30,902 bases of DNA from Pseudomonadota bacterium (GTDB lineage Bacteria > Desulfobacterota > JADFVX01), in the NCBI GenBank assembly GCA_015222755.1, contig JADFVX010000086.1, forward strand, positions 1 through 30,902, written 5' to 3'. The position numbers and the translations under genes are program-made. The notes beneath the pieces were generated by a model. The model worked only from the letters and a program-made list of their open reading frames with translations, was not told where the DNA came from and did no database searches. This document shows, in pieces, positions 7,403 to 15,118 of this stretch. Position 1 is the stretch's first letter. Every line of letters begins with the position of its first letter.

Positions 7403-10400
7403 TTATGCGGCTTCTGGAAGAAACCGTTTGTAGATAGTCCTTACTTTTTCAGTGTGGCGGCGGTAATCCTGAATAAGGCCCGTGGTGTCGCTCCCTACCC
7501 GCCTTGCAAGTACCTGGAAGTCGGTCGATGTGGTGTCCAGTACACTGACAGACTGGTCATTCACTATGCGAAGCCTTGTTTCCAGATATCTCAGAAAATT
7601 GTATGCATCGAAAAGCGACTTGAATTCATCCTCAGAAAGGAGCTCGGCTGCCCTAAATCTTAAAAGCGCCTCTCCGGTGTTTTGTGTCCTTATCTTTGAG
7701 ATATCTTTCCCATGCTTAAGCATGAGGGACTGGGCGATGAATTCAATGTCGACTATCCCTCCCCTTCCAGTTTTGACATTATATATTCCCTCTTTCTCCT
7801 TTGCAAGTTCCAACTCCATACGTTTTCTGATCCTTGATATATCCACCGCTTCTTCATCGGTGAGCGCATTTTGGTACAGGCTCTCCTCTATAGTAGCAAG
7901 GACCTTTTTGCCAAGCATCTCATCTCCGGCGGAAACACTTGCCCTTGTAAGGGCAAGCTTCTCCCATGTCTGTGCTGATTTTTCATGGTATTTCCTGAAG
8001 TTATCCAGAGAAGTGACTAGCGCTCCGGAACTGCCCGACGGGCGAAGGCGCGTATCTACCTTGAAGGCATGTCCCTCTCGAGTTGGGACACTAAGGATGG
8101 AGATAAGAGTTTGCCCCACCTTTGCAAAGAACTCATGGTTGCTCGTTACCTTAAGTCCCTTTTTGTCCTTGTATTCCCCCGATGTCTCCCCGTTGTTGGA
8201 GTATACAAAGATAATATCAAGATCGGAGCTGTAGCTCATCTCCCGGCCCCCAAGTTTCCCCATACCTATGATGGAAAAGGTCGCCTCTTTGCACTTTTTA
8301 TCAGACCCGGAAATAGGTCTGCCGTATCGCTGACTTACATGGTCAAGGGCCTTCCGGTAGGCATATTCCAGTGACACCTCTGCCAGCAGGGCGATTTGTA
8401 GAGAGACATCCTCGATTTTCAATTCGCCGTATATGTCATTGATGCCTATTCTAAGTATCTCCAGGTTGCGGAAGCGCCTGAGGGTGTCCAGTTCCTCCTC
8501 GTAGTCCTTGCAGGCGGCCATAAGCCCGGCCAGTTCCTCGCTCATCTCCTCTTTTGTCTTTAGCGCTGATGATACGTTGGCGGCAACAAGTGCATCCAGT
8601 ATCTCAGGGTGGCCAAGCAGTATTTTTGACAGGAAACTGCTGGTCCCGAAAAGGCCGACAAGAAGCCTGATGATGTGATGATTTTCGGCCAGCAGGGAGT
8701 AGAGCGAGCTTCTTGCTCCCACGGCGGATATGAATTTTTCAAGTGTGCCTAGCGCCATATCAGGTTCAGGCGATGTGGTGATTTCCTTAAAGATGAAGGG
8801 AGCTATACGGCGTAGCAGTAGCTTGCTGGCTTCAGTAAAGTGGACAAAGGGGGGGCCGTTCCATAGCAGGTATAAGTTTTTTGCCGCCCTTGCCACATCC
8901 CTAAAGCCAAGAGTGGACAGCCTTTCCATTATCTCATCCTCAGGCATCTCCCCTTCAAGAAGTTCAATCAGTTCCGGGTTTTTCTCCTCTTCAAGCTTTT
9001 CTGCAGCCTCGTGAAAGAGTGTTGAATATATACGGTTTACATTTCCTGTGTATTTCCTGTGATCTTCAAGAAAAGACTCAAGGGCATTTTTCCTGTAGCC
9101 TGCCCTTAGGGCCAGCTTTTCCAACTCTTCAGGTTTGTTGGGCAGAGTGTGGGTCTGGCGTTCCTGAAATATCTGAAGGCGGTGTTCTATGAGCCTAAGG
9201 AATATGTAGGCCTCTGACAGTTGTTTATTGTCTTCAGGCGAGATGAGTCCGGCTTCTTGAAGTTTGAGCAGAGATTTCAGGGAATTCCTTTCACGGAGCG
9301 ACTCTATTTTGCCTGCATTTATCAGTTGCAGAGCCTGGATGAAAAACTCTACTTCCCTTATTCCACCAGTGCCCAGTTTCAGGTTGGTAAGTGCCTGATT
9401 GTCCCTGGCTATCTTGGCATCTATCTTCTTTTTCATGGTGCTGATAGCATCAATGGCACCAAAATCGAGATATTTGCGGTACATGAATGGTCTTATGTTG
9501 TGGAGGAATGTCTCTCCCAGAGCTATATCCCCGGCAACTGGACGCGCTTTCAGCATGGCCGATCTCTCCCAGGTCTGTCCCCAGGACTCATAGTATATCT
9601 CTGCCCCCCGCAGGGAGCATACAAGCTCTCCCGATTGGCCGTCTGGCCGCAGGTTCATATCAACGCGGAAGACAAAACCGTCTTCAGTGACTTCATTCAT
9701 GGCCTTGACAATCATCTCACCCAGCTTTACAAAGTACTGGTGAAGATGGATTTTTTTTACGGACTCTCCCCCATCGTTTATGCCCGACGTCTCTCCCTTC
9801 TCGCTCCCGTAAAGGAATATGAGGTCGATGTCAGAGCTGAAATTGAGTTCCCTTCCTCCCAGTTTTCCCATTCCAAGGATTACGAAGCCCTTATGTTCCT
9901 CACTGCCCTCAGCAAAGCTGTATTCCGGCTGTCCGTATTCCCTTTGCAGGACATTTCCAGATCCGTCAATGGCGGCTTGAAGACAACTGGAGGCCAGATC
10001 GCTCAGTTCCTCCATCACCTCTTCTGTAGATGCCCTGCCACTCAGGTCCCTTGAGCCGATGCGCAGATATTCGCGCTGCTTGAAGCTGCGCAGCAGGCGC
10101 TGCAACTCAGCCATAGTTTCAACTGTGTTCAGCCCCATGGCAAGGTCGGCCCTTTTTTCCTCTTCACAGCTGCTTTTTGAAATATTGTCCTCAAGCATGA
10201 GCCAGCTCAGAAGGGCTGGAGTCTTGAGCATGATATTTGTTATGAATTGGCTGCCACCGCATATGGTGGAAAGGTCTTTCAGGTTGGCATCCTTTTTTAC
10301 AATTGCATCGAGGGTCTCATCGGGGAGTGCTGTCAGGAGTCTTTCTATGTTATTGAGGGCAAGGTCGGCGTTGGGGGAGTTTATGACATCGCTGATCAAT

Positions 10401-10576
10401 CTGCCTTTATTTTTGCGATTAAATACATCTAAAGAAAAGAGTCTGCGAAGGTTTGTTATGCCGCACTTAGGGTTTTTAATACCAAGTTTTTCAAGACATT
10501 CGATAGCGTTTTTGTCCTCCTTGCTATCTAGCTCACTTATCAGCTGAGTGGTGTTTTTTTGAGGCATGTCTTCCAT
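7403..10576 (-). CDS. glnE: Glutamine synthetase adenylyltransferase / deadenylylase GlnE
   Basis: This 1057-residue protein carries two nucleotidyltransferase halves, as in known GlnE. The N-terminal deadenylylase signature is GMGKLGGRELNFSSDIDLIF (about 235-254), and the C-terminal adenylyltransferase signature is GMGKLGGREMSYSSDLDIIF (near 770). Each keeps the glycine stretch and the DxD metal pair, so both activities are predicted. RxRPxGxxG-like segments (NLRPDGQSGELV and TRLRPSGSSGALV) follow each. The enzyme attaches AMP to, or removes it from, glutamine synthetase in response to PII and glutamine. Length is slightly above E. coli GlnE (946). ATG 10576 has AAGG nearby; ATG 10567 is an alternative. 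No glnD, glnB or glnA is in the window. Confidence 0.95.
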   Translation of the reverse strand: MEDMPQKNTTQLISELDSKEDKNAIECLEKLGIKNPKCGITNLRRLFSLDVFNRKNKGRLISDVINSPNADLALNNIERLLTALPDETLDAIVKKDANLKDLSTICGGSQFITNIMLKTPALLSWLMLEDNISKSSCEEEKRADLAMGLNTVETMAELQRLLRSFKQREYLRIGSRDLSGRASTEEVMEELSDLASSCLQAAIDGSGNVLQREYGQPEYSFAEGSEEHKGFVILGMGKLGGRELNFSSDIDLIFLYGSEKGETSGINDGGESVKKIHLHQYFVKLGEMIVKAMNEVTEDGFVFRVDMNLRPDGQSGELVCSLRGAEIYYESWGQTWERSAMLKARPVAGDIALGETFLHNIRPFMYRKYLDFGAIDAISTMKKKIDAKIARDNQALTNLKLGTGGIREVEFFIQALQLINAGKIESLRERNSLKSLLKLQEAGLISPEDNKQLSEAYIFLRLIEHRLQIFQERQTHTLPNKPEELEKLALRAGYRKNALESFLEDHRKYTGNVNRIYSTLFHEAAEKLEEEKNPELIELLEGEMPEDEIMERLSTLGFRDVARAAKNLYLLWNGPPFVHFTEASKLLLRRIAPFIFKEITTSPEPDMALGTLEKFISAVGARSSLYSLLAENHHIIRLLVGLFGTSSFLSKILLGHPEILDALVAANVSSALKTKEEMSEELAGLMAACKDYEEELDTLRRFRNLEILRIGINDIYGELKIEDVSLQIALLAEVSLEYAYRKALDHVSQRYGRPISGSDKKCKEATFSIIGMGKLGGREMSYSSDLDIIFVYSNNGETSGEYKDKKGLKVTSNHEFFAKVGQTLISILSVPTREGHAFKVDTRLRPSGSSGALVTSLDNFRKYHEKSAQTWEKLALTRASVSAGDEMLGKKVLATIEESLYQNALTDEEAVDISRIRKRMELELAKEKEGIYNVKTGRGGIVDIEFIAQSLMLKHGKDISKIRTQNTGEALLRFRAAELLSEDEFKSLFDAYNFLRYLETRLRIVNDQSVSVLDTTSTDFQVLARRVGSDTTGLIQDYRRHTEKVRTIYKRFLPEAA

Positions 10577-10617
10577 TGACCTTGGACCTTTTATATAGTG
10601 ATTGTTGAAAAAATGTC

Positions 10618-10645
10618 ATTATATCATATTGTTTGTATGCTACAA
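10618..10645 (-). promoter_or_regulatory. Predicted sigma-70 promoter of glnE-ilvE
   Basis: On the minus strand TTGTAG (10645-10640) is followed 16 bases later by a perfect TATAAT (10623-10618). The predicted start near 10611 gives a leader of about 35 nt. Confidence 0.5.
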
Positions 10646-10809
10646 GGGCAGACAATAATAACTGGACTCTCTTTCCCCTGCTAAGGCTTTTCGACCTTCC
10701 TATAGGCTCCCTGCTGGAAATATCCTGCTTACAGATTTTGACAGTCCATCGAGGGACTCCCCACTGAGGTAAAAATGAAAAAAACACAACAAAAACGGCA
10801 CTTAGAGCT

Positions 10810-11054
10810 TTATACACAAAAACTGTGGACAAACTGTGTCTAAAAAAAAACCTGCCTCCCCTTAAAGCCATATATGACGGGCAATGAACCAGTCTGCCTA
10901 TTTTTTAGGCACATATGTTGGGGTAAATTTTACATTACTTTTCAACAACTTACAGGCTACGCCATTTGCCGAATTTGGCCCGAAAAATATTTTTATAAAA
11001 TTTCCTTTTCTTGGCACATTTTTATCCACACCCCCATCTAACATCTGTGGATAA
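10810..11054. other. DnaA-box cluster in 617-bp gap; candidate oriC or DnaA-binding locus
   Basis: The gap between glnE and rpe (10577-11193) has no gene I can support. It holds TTATACACA at 10810-10818, TGTGGACAA (inverse of TTGTCCACA) at 10824-10832, a weaker TGTGTCTAA at 10835-10843, a perfect TTATCCACA at 11022-11030 and a perfect inverted TGTGGATAA at 11046-11054. Between the two groups is an AT-rich stretch around 10980-11010 and a small hairpin, TGCCTA/TAGGCA (10895-10911). Paired inverted boxes beside AT-rich DNA are what a bacterial origin looks like. None of the usual origin neighbours (dnaA, dnaN, gyrB, rpmH, parAB) is nearby, so a regulatory or titration locus is also possible. 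Confidence 0.55.
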
Positions 11055-11140
11055 CCGACCTTTCTCCCTCTATTTTAAGTGTTTTTGAGATATCACCACA
11101 AGACCCGCTTTTTGACACTCCCACCTCCCTCTGCGGAACA

Positions 11141-11170
11141 AAAAAAAGGGCCGACAAAAGCCGGCCCTTT
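11141..11170 (-). terminator. Intrinsic terminator after rpe
   Basis: AAAGGGCCG (11145-11153) pairs with CGGCCCTTT (11162-11170) around an eight-base loop. In the minus direction the stem runs into TTTTTTT, giving a standard rho-independent terminator 24 bases beyond the rpe stop. Confidence 0.85.
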
Positions 11171-11193
11171 CAGGTCTCTATAAATTGAACAAT

Positions 11194-11877
11194 CTAGTGC
11201 AGGACCGTGTTGCCTCTACTCCCCCGCTCCTTCATATCTTTGATGACAGCGGCATAGTCATCCTTGCCGTAGACAGCAGAACCAGCAACGAAGACATCGG
11301 CACCTGCGGCTGCCACCTTTGCAATATTATCGGGCTTTATACCGCCGTCTACCTGCAATTCCACATGATCAAGCCCCTGTGCATCCAGCATCCTTCTAAT
11401 GGTCTCTACCTTTGTCAGGGAATTTCCTATGAAGGACTGTCCGCCAAAACCCGGGTTGACGCTCATCACCAGCACAAGATCGAGAGAGTCAAGGACACAT
11501 TCCAGCGCAGAGACCGGTGTAGAGGGGTTGAGAGAAACTCCAGCCCTGGCGCCCCCCTCTTGAATCTGAGCTATAGTCCTGTTAAGGTGCGGGCATACTT
11601 CGACATGGACGGTGACTATATCGGCCCCGGCCTTTACAAAGCTGTCGATATAACACTCCGGCTTCTCTATCATGAGGTGTACATCAAGGGGCAGCTTGGT
11701 AGCCCGCCTTGCAGCCTCAACTATCATAGGGCCTATGGTGATGTTGGGAACGAAGTGGCCATCCATAACATCGATATGGATATAGTCGGCTCCAGCCTTA
11801 TCAACGGCTGCAATCTCCTCCCCAAGCCTGGTAAAATCGGCAGAGAGTATGGAAGGTGCTATCTTGATCTTTTTCAT
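11194..11877 (-). CDS. rpe: Ribulose-phosphate 3-epimerase
   Basis: This 227-residue TIM-barrel enzyme interconverts D-ribulose 5-phosphate and D-xylulose 5-phosphate in the pentose phosphate pathway. The N-terminal KIAPSILSADFTRLGEE is diagnostic. Metal ligands are H34 and D36 in IHIDVMDGHFVPN, H67 in LDVHLM and D177 in VDGGIKPDN; MSVNPGFGGQSFI forms the phosphate-side loop. GGAAAGGGAT lies just before the ATG. It is the last gene of the def-fmt-(DUF116 remnant) cluster and ends at an intrinsic terminator. Confidence 0.96.
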   Translation of the reverse strand: MKKIKIAPSILSADFTRLGEEIAAVDKAGADYIHIDVMDGHFVPNITIGPMIVEAARRATKLPLDVHLMIEKPECYIDSFVKAGADIVTVHVEVCPHLNRTIAQIQEGGARAGVSLNPSTPVSALECVLDSLDLVLVMSVNPGFGGQSFIGNSLTKVETIRRMLDAQGLDHVELQVDGGIKPDNIAKVAAAGADVFVAGSAVYGKDDYAAVIKDMKERGSRGNTVLH

Positions 11878-11935
11878 ATTATCCCTTTCCTAAAAATGAT
11901 TTATGTACTAAGCTTGCCGCCTCTGAAGGATTTAA

Positions 11936-12352
11936 CTACCGTCTCCAGTTTTCAAGATCTACACGGGCATCTATACAGGGGGCCCTCTGTGCGGCCAGAT
12001 CACCTTTATGAATGAGCTGGCAACGCGGTCACGGCTGACACCAAAAAGCCCGCCCACTTTTACCGCCAGCGGAGCAAGGAGCATTATAATTCCCTTGTCG
12101 CGCCCTCCCCTTGATAAAAAAGGCAGGAAAGAGGCTCTTGCCAGTCCTGACGATGAGAAAGGCCAGAAACTGGCCCAGCCTTGGCGATACAAGATAGAAC
12201 AGCAGGTAGAAACCACAGGAGATAACAACAGTTACCAGTGTTGAAAATCCGAAGAAGAGGCCCACGCTTTCATCAAACTTCGCCTCGTGACGGCTGATGA
12301 GATCCTCCGCGACCCACTCGCTGCCGAGATAGCCGGAGGGGCGGCGTTCCAT
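11936..12352 (-). pseudogene. Decayed DUF116-like membrane protein gene
   Basis: The reading frame begins at ATG 12352 (MERRPSGYLGSEWV) with AGAGG five bases upstream and encodes two hydrophobic segments (VGLFFGFSTLVTVVISCGFY and LFYLVSPRLGQFLAFLIV). Near 12100 it must shift frame to continue as MLLAPLAVKVGGLFGVSRDR then VASSFIKV, which resembles the segment preceding the conserved core of DUF116 proteins. That core, with several cysteines, is absent. Near 11965 the frame shifts back and a C-terminal-like piece APCIDARVDLENWRR ends at 11936. An intact member would be about 150 residues longer. fmt-DUF116-rsmB-rpe order is known in related bacteria, and no rsmB is present here. The DUF116 assignment is from memory and moderate. 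Confidence 0.5.
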
Positions 12353-12381
12353 ATCTTCCTCTTCTTTTAAAGCTGTTCTTT

Positions 12382-13323
12382 TCAAGTGCCCAGCATTTCT
12401 CCACCTTTCAGCTTGTATCCCATAAGAAAATCGGCTGTCTTCATCGCCTTTTTTCCCTCAAGTTGAAGTTCATATATCTCCACACTGCCACTACCTGCCG
12501 CGACCTCAAAAAAATCCTTGCCTACTTTCAGCACCTCACCTGGAGCCCCGCTTCCACCGGCAGCACGGGACTTCAATACCTTAAAGCCTCTGGCGTCAAG
12601 CCTTGTCTGAGCCGTCGGCCAGGGCCGCATCCCTCTTACAAGGTTAACTATCTGAGCAGCCTCAGCGGACCAGTCTATAATACCATCTTCCTTCTTTATT
12701 ATCGGAGCATAGGTGGCAGCAGCATCATCCTGCCTTACCGCCATGACAGTGCCGTCTTTCAGACCCTCAAGCGTCCTTACAAGCAGCGGCCCTCCTGTCT
12801 CAGCCAACCTGCCATACAGAAGTTCAGAATCATCCTCCGGCCCGATGGCGACCTTTTCTACAAGAAGCATGTCTCCCGTATCCAGCCCCTCATCCATAAG
12901 CATGGTAGTGATACCCGTCTCCACCTCGCCATTAACGATGGCCCAGTTAATAGGAGCAGCACCGCGATAGGCAGGCAGCAGCGAGGCATGCACATTTACA
13001 CATCCTATCTTCGGTATATTAAGCAGGTCGGCAGGAAGTATCTGGCCGAAGGCCACAACCACTATCAGGTCGGGGGCGATATTTTCCAGGACCTTTATGA
13101 ATTCTCTTTCACGTACCTTCTGGGGCTGAAAAAGTCTCAGGCCTTTTTCAAGGGCAAATTCCTTTACAGGAGGAGGAGAAATAGTGCGCCCTCTTCCTTT
13201 GGGTCGGTCTGGCTGGGTGACAACAGCTACAATATCGGCATTGGCCTCTACAAGCGCCTTAAGCGTGGGCAGCGCAAAAACAGGCGTCCCCATGAAAACC
13301 GTTTTAATACCGGAAAGGGACAT
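12382..13323 (-). CDS. fmt: Methionyl-tRNA formyltransferase
   Basis: This 313-residue enzyme formylates initiator Met-tRNA using 10-formyl-tetrahydrofolate. The N-terminal VFMGTPVFALPTLKAL and QPDRPKGRGR are typical. The catalytic triad is N110 and H112 in VNVHASLLPAYRGAAPINWA plus D148 in DEGLDTGD, matching N106/H108/D144 of E. coli. The C-terminal tRNA-binding domain (about 205-313) includes VRGMRPWPTA. Its ATG follows the def stop with no gap, so def and fmt are translated from one message. Its stop lies 30 bases before the start of the decayed DUF116-like gene. Confidence 0.96.
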   Translation of the reverse strand: MSLSGIKTVFMGTPVFALPTLKALVEANADIVAVVTQPDRPKGRGRTISPPPVKEFALEKGLRLFQPQKVREREFIKVLENIAPDLIVVVAFGQILPADLLNIPKIGCVNVHASLLPAYRGAAPINWAIVNGEVETGITTMLMDEGLDTGDMLLVEKVAIGPEDDSELLYGRLAETGGPLLVRTLEGLKDGTVMAVRQDDAAATYAPIIKKEDGIIDWSAEAAQIVNLVRGMRPWPTAQTRLDARGFKVLKSRAAGGSGAPGEVLKVGKDFFEVAAGSGSVEIYELQLEGKKAMKTADFLMGYKLKGGEMLGT

Positions 13324-13842
13324 CTATGAAGCTTCCGCCCTTTCTTTCATCAACTTCTTGTACTTGCGCCTGAAGATATCACGTTTCATGCTGCCAAGGC
13401 GGTCGACAAAGAGAATCCCGTCGAGATGGTCTATCTCGTGCTGCAAGGCTATTGCCAGAAGCCCGTCGGCCTTTATAGAAAGAGGATGGCCTTCCCCATC
13501 CAGTCCATTTACCGTCACCTCTGAAGCGCGAACAACCTCTGCATTATATTCTGGAATACTGAGACAACCCTCCTCATATGTGGTCTCTCCTGAAGACTCG
13601 ATTATCTCAGGGTTTACAAGGACGATGGGCTGGCGCTCTCCCTCCTTGTATTCAATATCAAGGACTATCACTCTTTTGAGCACACCCACCTGGGGAGCGG
13701 CAAGGCCTACCCCTGGAGCTTCATACATAGTCTCCAGCATATCGGATATGAGTGTCTTAATCTCATCACCTACCTCGTCAACAGGCTTAGATAGTTTTTT
13801 CAGCAAAGGCTCAGGGTATGTAAGTATTTCTCTTATAGCCAA
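13324..13842 (-). CDS. def: Peptide deformylase
   Basis: This 172-residue metalloenzyme removes the N-terminal formyl group from nascent proteins. All three motifs are intact: GVGLAAPQVG (44-53), EEGCLSIP with metal-ligand C93, and QHEIDHLDGILF with H135, catalytic E136 and H139. The start is a TTG at 13842 (MAIREILTYPEP), supported by GAGG five bases upstream and by family alignment. It is the first gene of the def-fmt-rpe group. Confidence 0.96.
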   Translation of the reverse strand: MAIREILTYPEPLLKKLSKPVDEVGDEIKTLISDMLETMYEAPGVGLAAPQVGVLKRVIVLDIEYKEGERQPIVLVNPEIIESSGETTYEEGCLSIPEYNAEVVRASEVTVNGLDGEGHPLSIKADGLLAIALQHEIDHLDGILFVDRLGSMKRDIFRRKYKKLMKERAEAS

Positions 13843-13876
13843 AACGACCTCTTGAAGGCTTTAATTAAGGGTATTT

Positions 13877-13905
13877 ATAGTATAATTTCAGGGCGAAAAA
13901 ATCAA
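13877..13905 (-). promoter_or_regulatory. Possible sigma-70 promoter of def-fmt
   Basis: On the minus strand TTGATT (13905-13900) is followed 17 bases later by TACTAT (13882-13877). The -35 overlaps the stop codon of the upstream receiver-HisKA gene. Both boxes are imperfect. Confidence 0.35.
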
Positions 13906-14711
13906 GATGAGGAGGCATCAATATCTATTATATCCAGGCCGTCTGCATATTTTTTTGTACGGTATTTAGATATTTGCCCCATATTCCTGACTATCTTTGC
14001 AGCCCTTTCGCATTCGCTGTTTATCTTTTCCATAAGCCGGTAATTATCATCACCTTCGGAAAGATCACTAAGCACTACCTCTGACATGCTCATAATAACG
14101 GTAAGAGGCTGGTTGATCTCATGGGCAGCGGCACCGGCCATTTCCAAAAGAACTCTCTCCTTTTCCTTCTCCAGTAATTTTTCCTGTGCCTTTTTCAGTT
14201 CCCCTGTTCTTTCCTCCACGCACCTTTCCAGATCTTCATTCATTAACTCCAACTTCCTCACTTTGTCCTCAAGGCTTTTCACCAGATGCTGAGAATAGTC
14301 TTTAAGCAGTTCATTTTCTTTCTCACTGTCTCCTTCGTCCTTGCTGCCCTTAAGATAACGTTCAATGTCGGCACAAAAGGTCCGCACATCAATAGGCTTA
14401 GTGATGTATCCGTCACAGCCTGCAATAAGGCCTCTCGCCCGCTCTTCTTCCGTAGCCAGGGCAGTTAGCGCAACAACAGGGGTACTTTTTAATTCTTCAA
14501 TGCTTTTTATCAGGGTTGTAGTAGCGAGCCCGTCTATACCGGGCATATTGATGTCCATAAGTATAAGGTCGGGACGCTTTGCTTTGGCTGCATCAATACC
14601 GTCAAGTCCGTTACTTGCCTCAATAAGTTCAAAACCCTCGTCTGTCATCACTGTCCTGACAAGGGCCATGTTAATGGGATCGTCTTCTATATACAGTATC
14701 TTTTTTTTCAT
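13902..14711 (-). CDS. Receiver-HisKA protein lacking an ATPase domain
   Basis: This 269-residue protein has an N-terminal receiver (about 1-120) with acidic D10/D11, phospho-acceptor D53 in LILMDINMPGIDG, T83 and K105. A long coiled coil (about 125-185) follows, then a HisKA dimerisation helix with phospho-accepting H197 in AGAAAHEINQPLTVIMSMSE. The protein ends at DGLDIIDIDASSS, with no N, G1 or G2 box of a HATPase domain. The open frame ends cleanly before def, so this looks like a real short architecture rather than an obvious truncation; similar proteins are recalled from Desulfobacterota. A phosphorelay or scaffold role is an inference. AGAGGGGG stands before the ATG. Confidence 0.85.
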   Translation of the reverse strand: MKKKILYIEDDPINMALVRTVMTDEGFELIEASNGLDGIDAAKAKRPDLILMDINMPGIDGLATTTLIKSIEELKSTPVVALTALATEEERARGLIAGCDGYITKPIDVRTFCADIERYLKGSKDEGDSEKENELLKDYSQHLVKSLEDKVRKLELMNEDLERCVEERTGELKKAQEKLLEKEKERVLLEMAGAAAHEINQPLTVIMSMSEVVLSDLSEGDDNYRLMEKINSECERAAKIVRNMGQISKYRTKKYADGLDIIDIDASSS

Positions 14712-14787
14712 AATTCCCCCTCTCTGTTAGAGGTAGCCATATCAAATAAAGTTCCAAAGCGCTGCGTTTATGAGCAGTTACATATTG

Positions 14788-14846
14788 AATTGTATCAATT
14801 GCATTAAAGTGTTGCAACCGGAATAGATACAAGCAATGGCATTAAA
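14788..14846. promoter_or_regulatory. Palindrome and direct repeats upstream of the receiver-HisKA gene
   Basis: AATTG-TAT-CAATT (14788-14800) is a perfect 5-3-5 palindrome. The octamer GCATTAAA occurs at 14801-14808 and again at 14839-14846. They lie 77-135 bases upstream of the gene and could be operator sites. No convincing promoter was recognised here. Confidence 0.25.
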
Positions 14847-14929
14847 CTTTCTATAGTTACCCTGAAGAAAGTACTGGCTCTCTATTTTATCTACTGAGAC
14901 TGTACTGGAAGGTTTTAGCCTTTACACAT

Positions 14930-15079
14930 AAGCTTGATTTTGACAAGGCAGGTAATTAAGAGATTGTAATACCTAATGGAAGAAGCATGAGAGCTATAAA
15001 AACTATAATCAAGCTTGCTCGAATGCCCAACATTGTAGGCGGGTAGGATCACTGGTGGAAACTCACCCGATGAGGGTGA
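14930..15079. other. Hairpin-rich intergenic segment; possible small RNA or decayed small gene
   Basis: AAGCTTGATT (14930-14939) and AATCAAGCTT (15007-15016) form a perfect 10-bp inverted repeat. Inside it AGGTAATTA (14950-14958) pairs with TAATACCT (14967-14974) with one bulged A. Downstream TCACCC/GGGTGA (15063-15079) forms a 6-bp hairpin with a five-base loop. No T tract follows, so these are not simple terminators. On the plus strand TTGACA (14940-14945) with TGTAAT 19 bases on, and ATG 14987 after GGAAG, give a 19-codon ORF (MRAIKTIIKLARMPNIVGG). One frameshift would extend that to about 41 residues. I recognise neither an RNA family nor a protein. Confidence 0.4.
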
Positions 15080-15118
15080 CAAATGATCTTGAGCACTTGA
15101 AAGCATAAATAAGAGGAA

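Noticed and set aside
9221..10054. 277-residue plus-strand ORF
   Set aside because: It lies wholly antisense to glnE, whose two catalytic domains are unmistakable; no ribosome site or domain was seen.
11185..12015. 276-residue plus-strand ORF
   Set aside because: It is antisense to rpe and the DUF116-like remnant; composition is that of a mirror frame.
12463..13329. 288-residue plus-strand ORF
   Set aside because: It is antisense to fmt, which has intact catalytic residues.
14915..15106. 63-residue minus-strand ORF in the hairpin-rich gap
   Set aside because: No ribosome site, no family, and it runs through inverted repeats; more likely chance.
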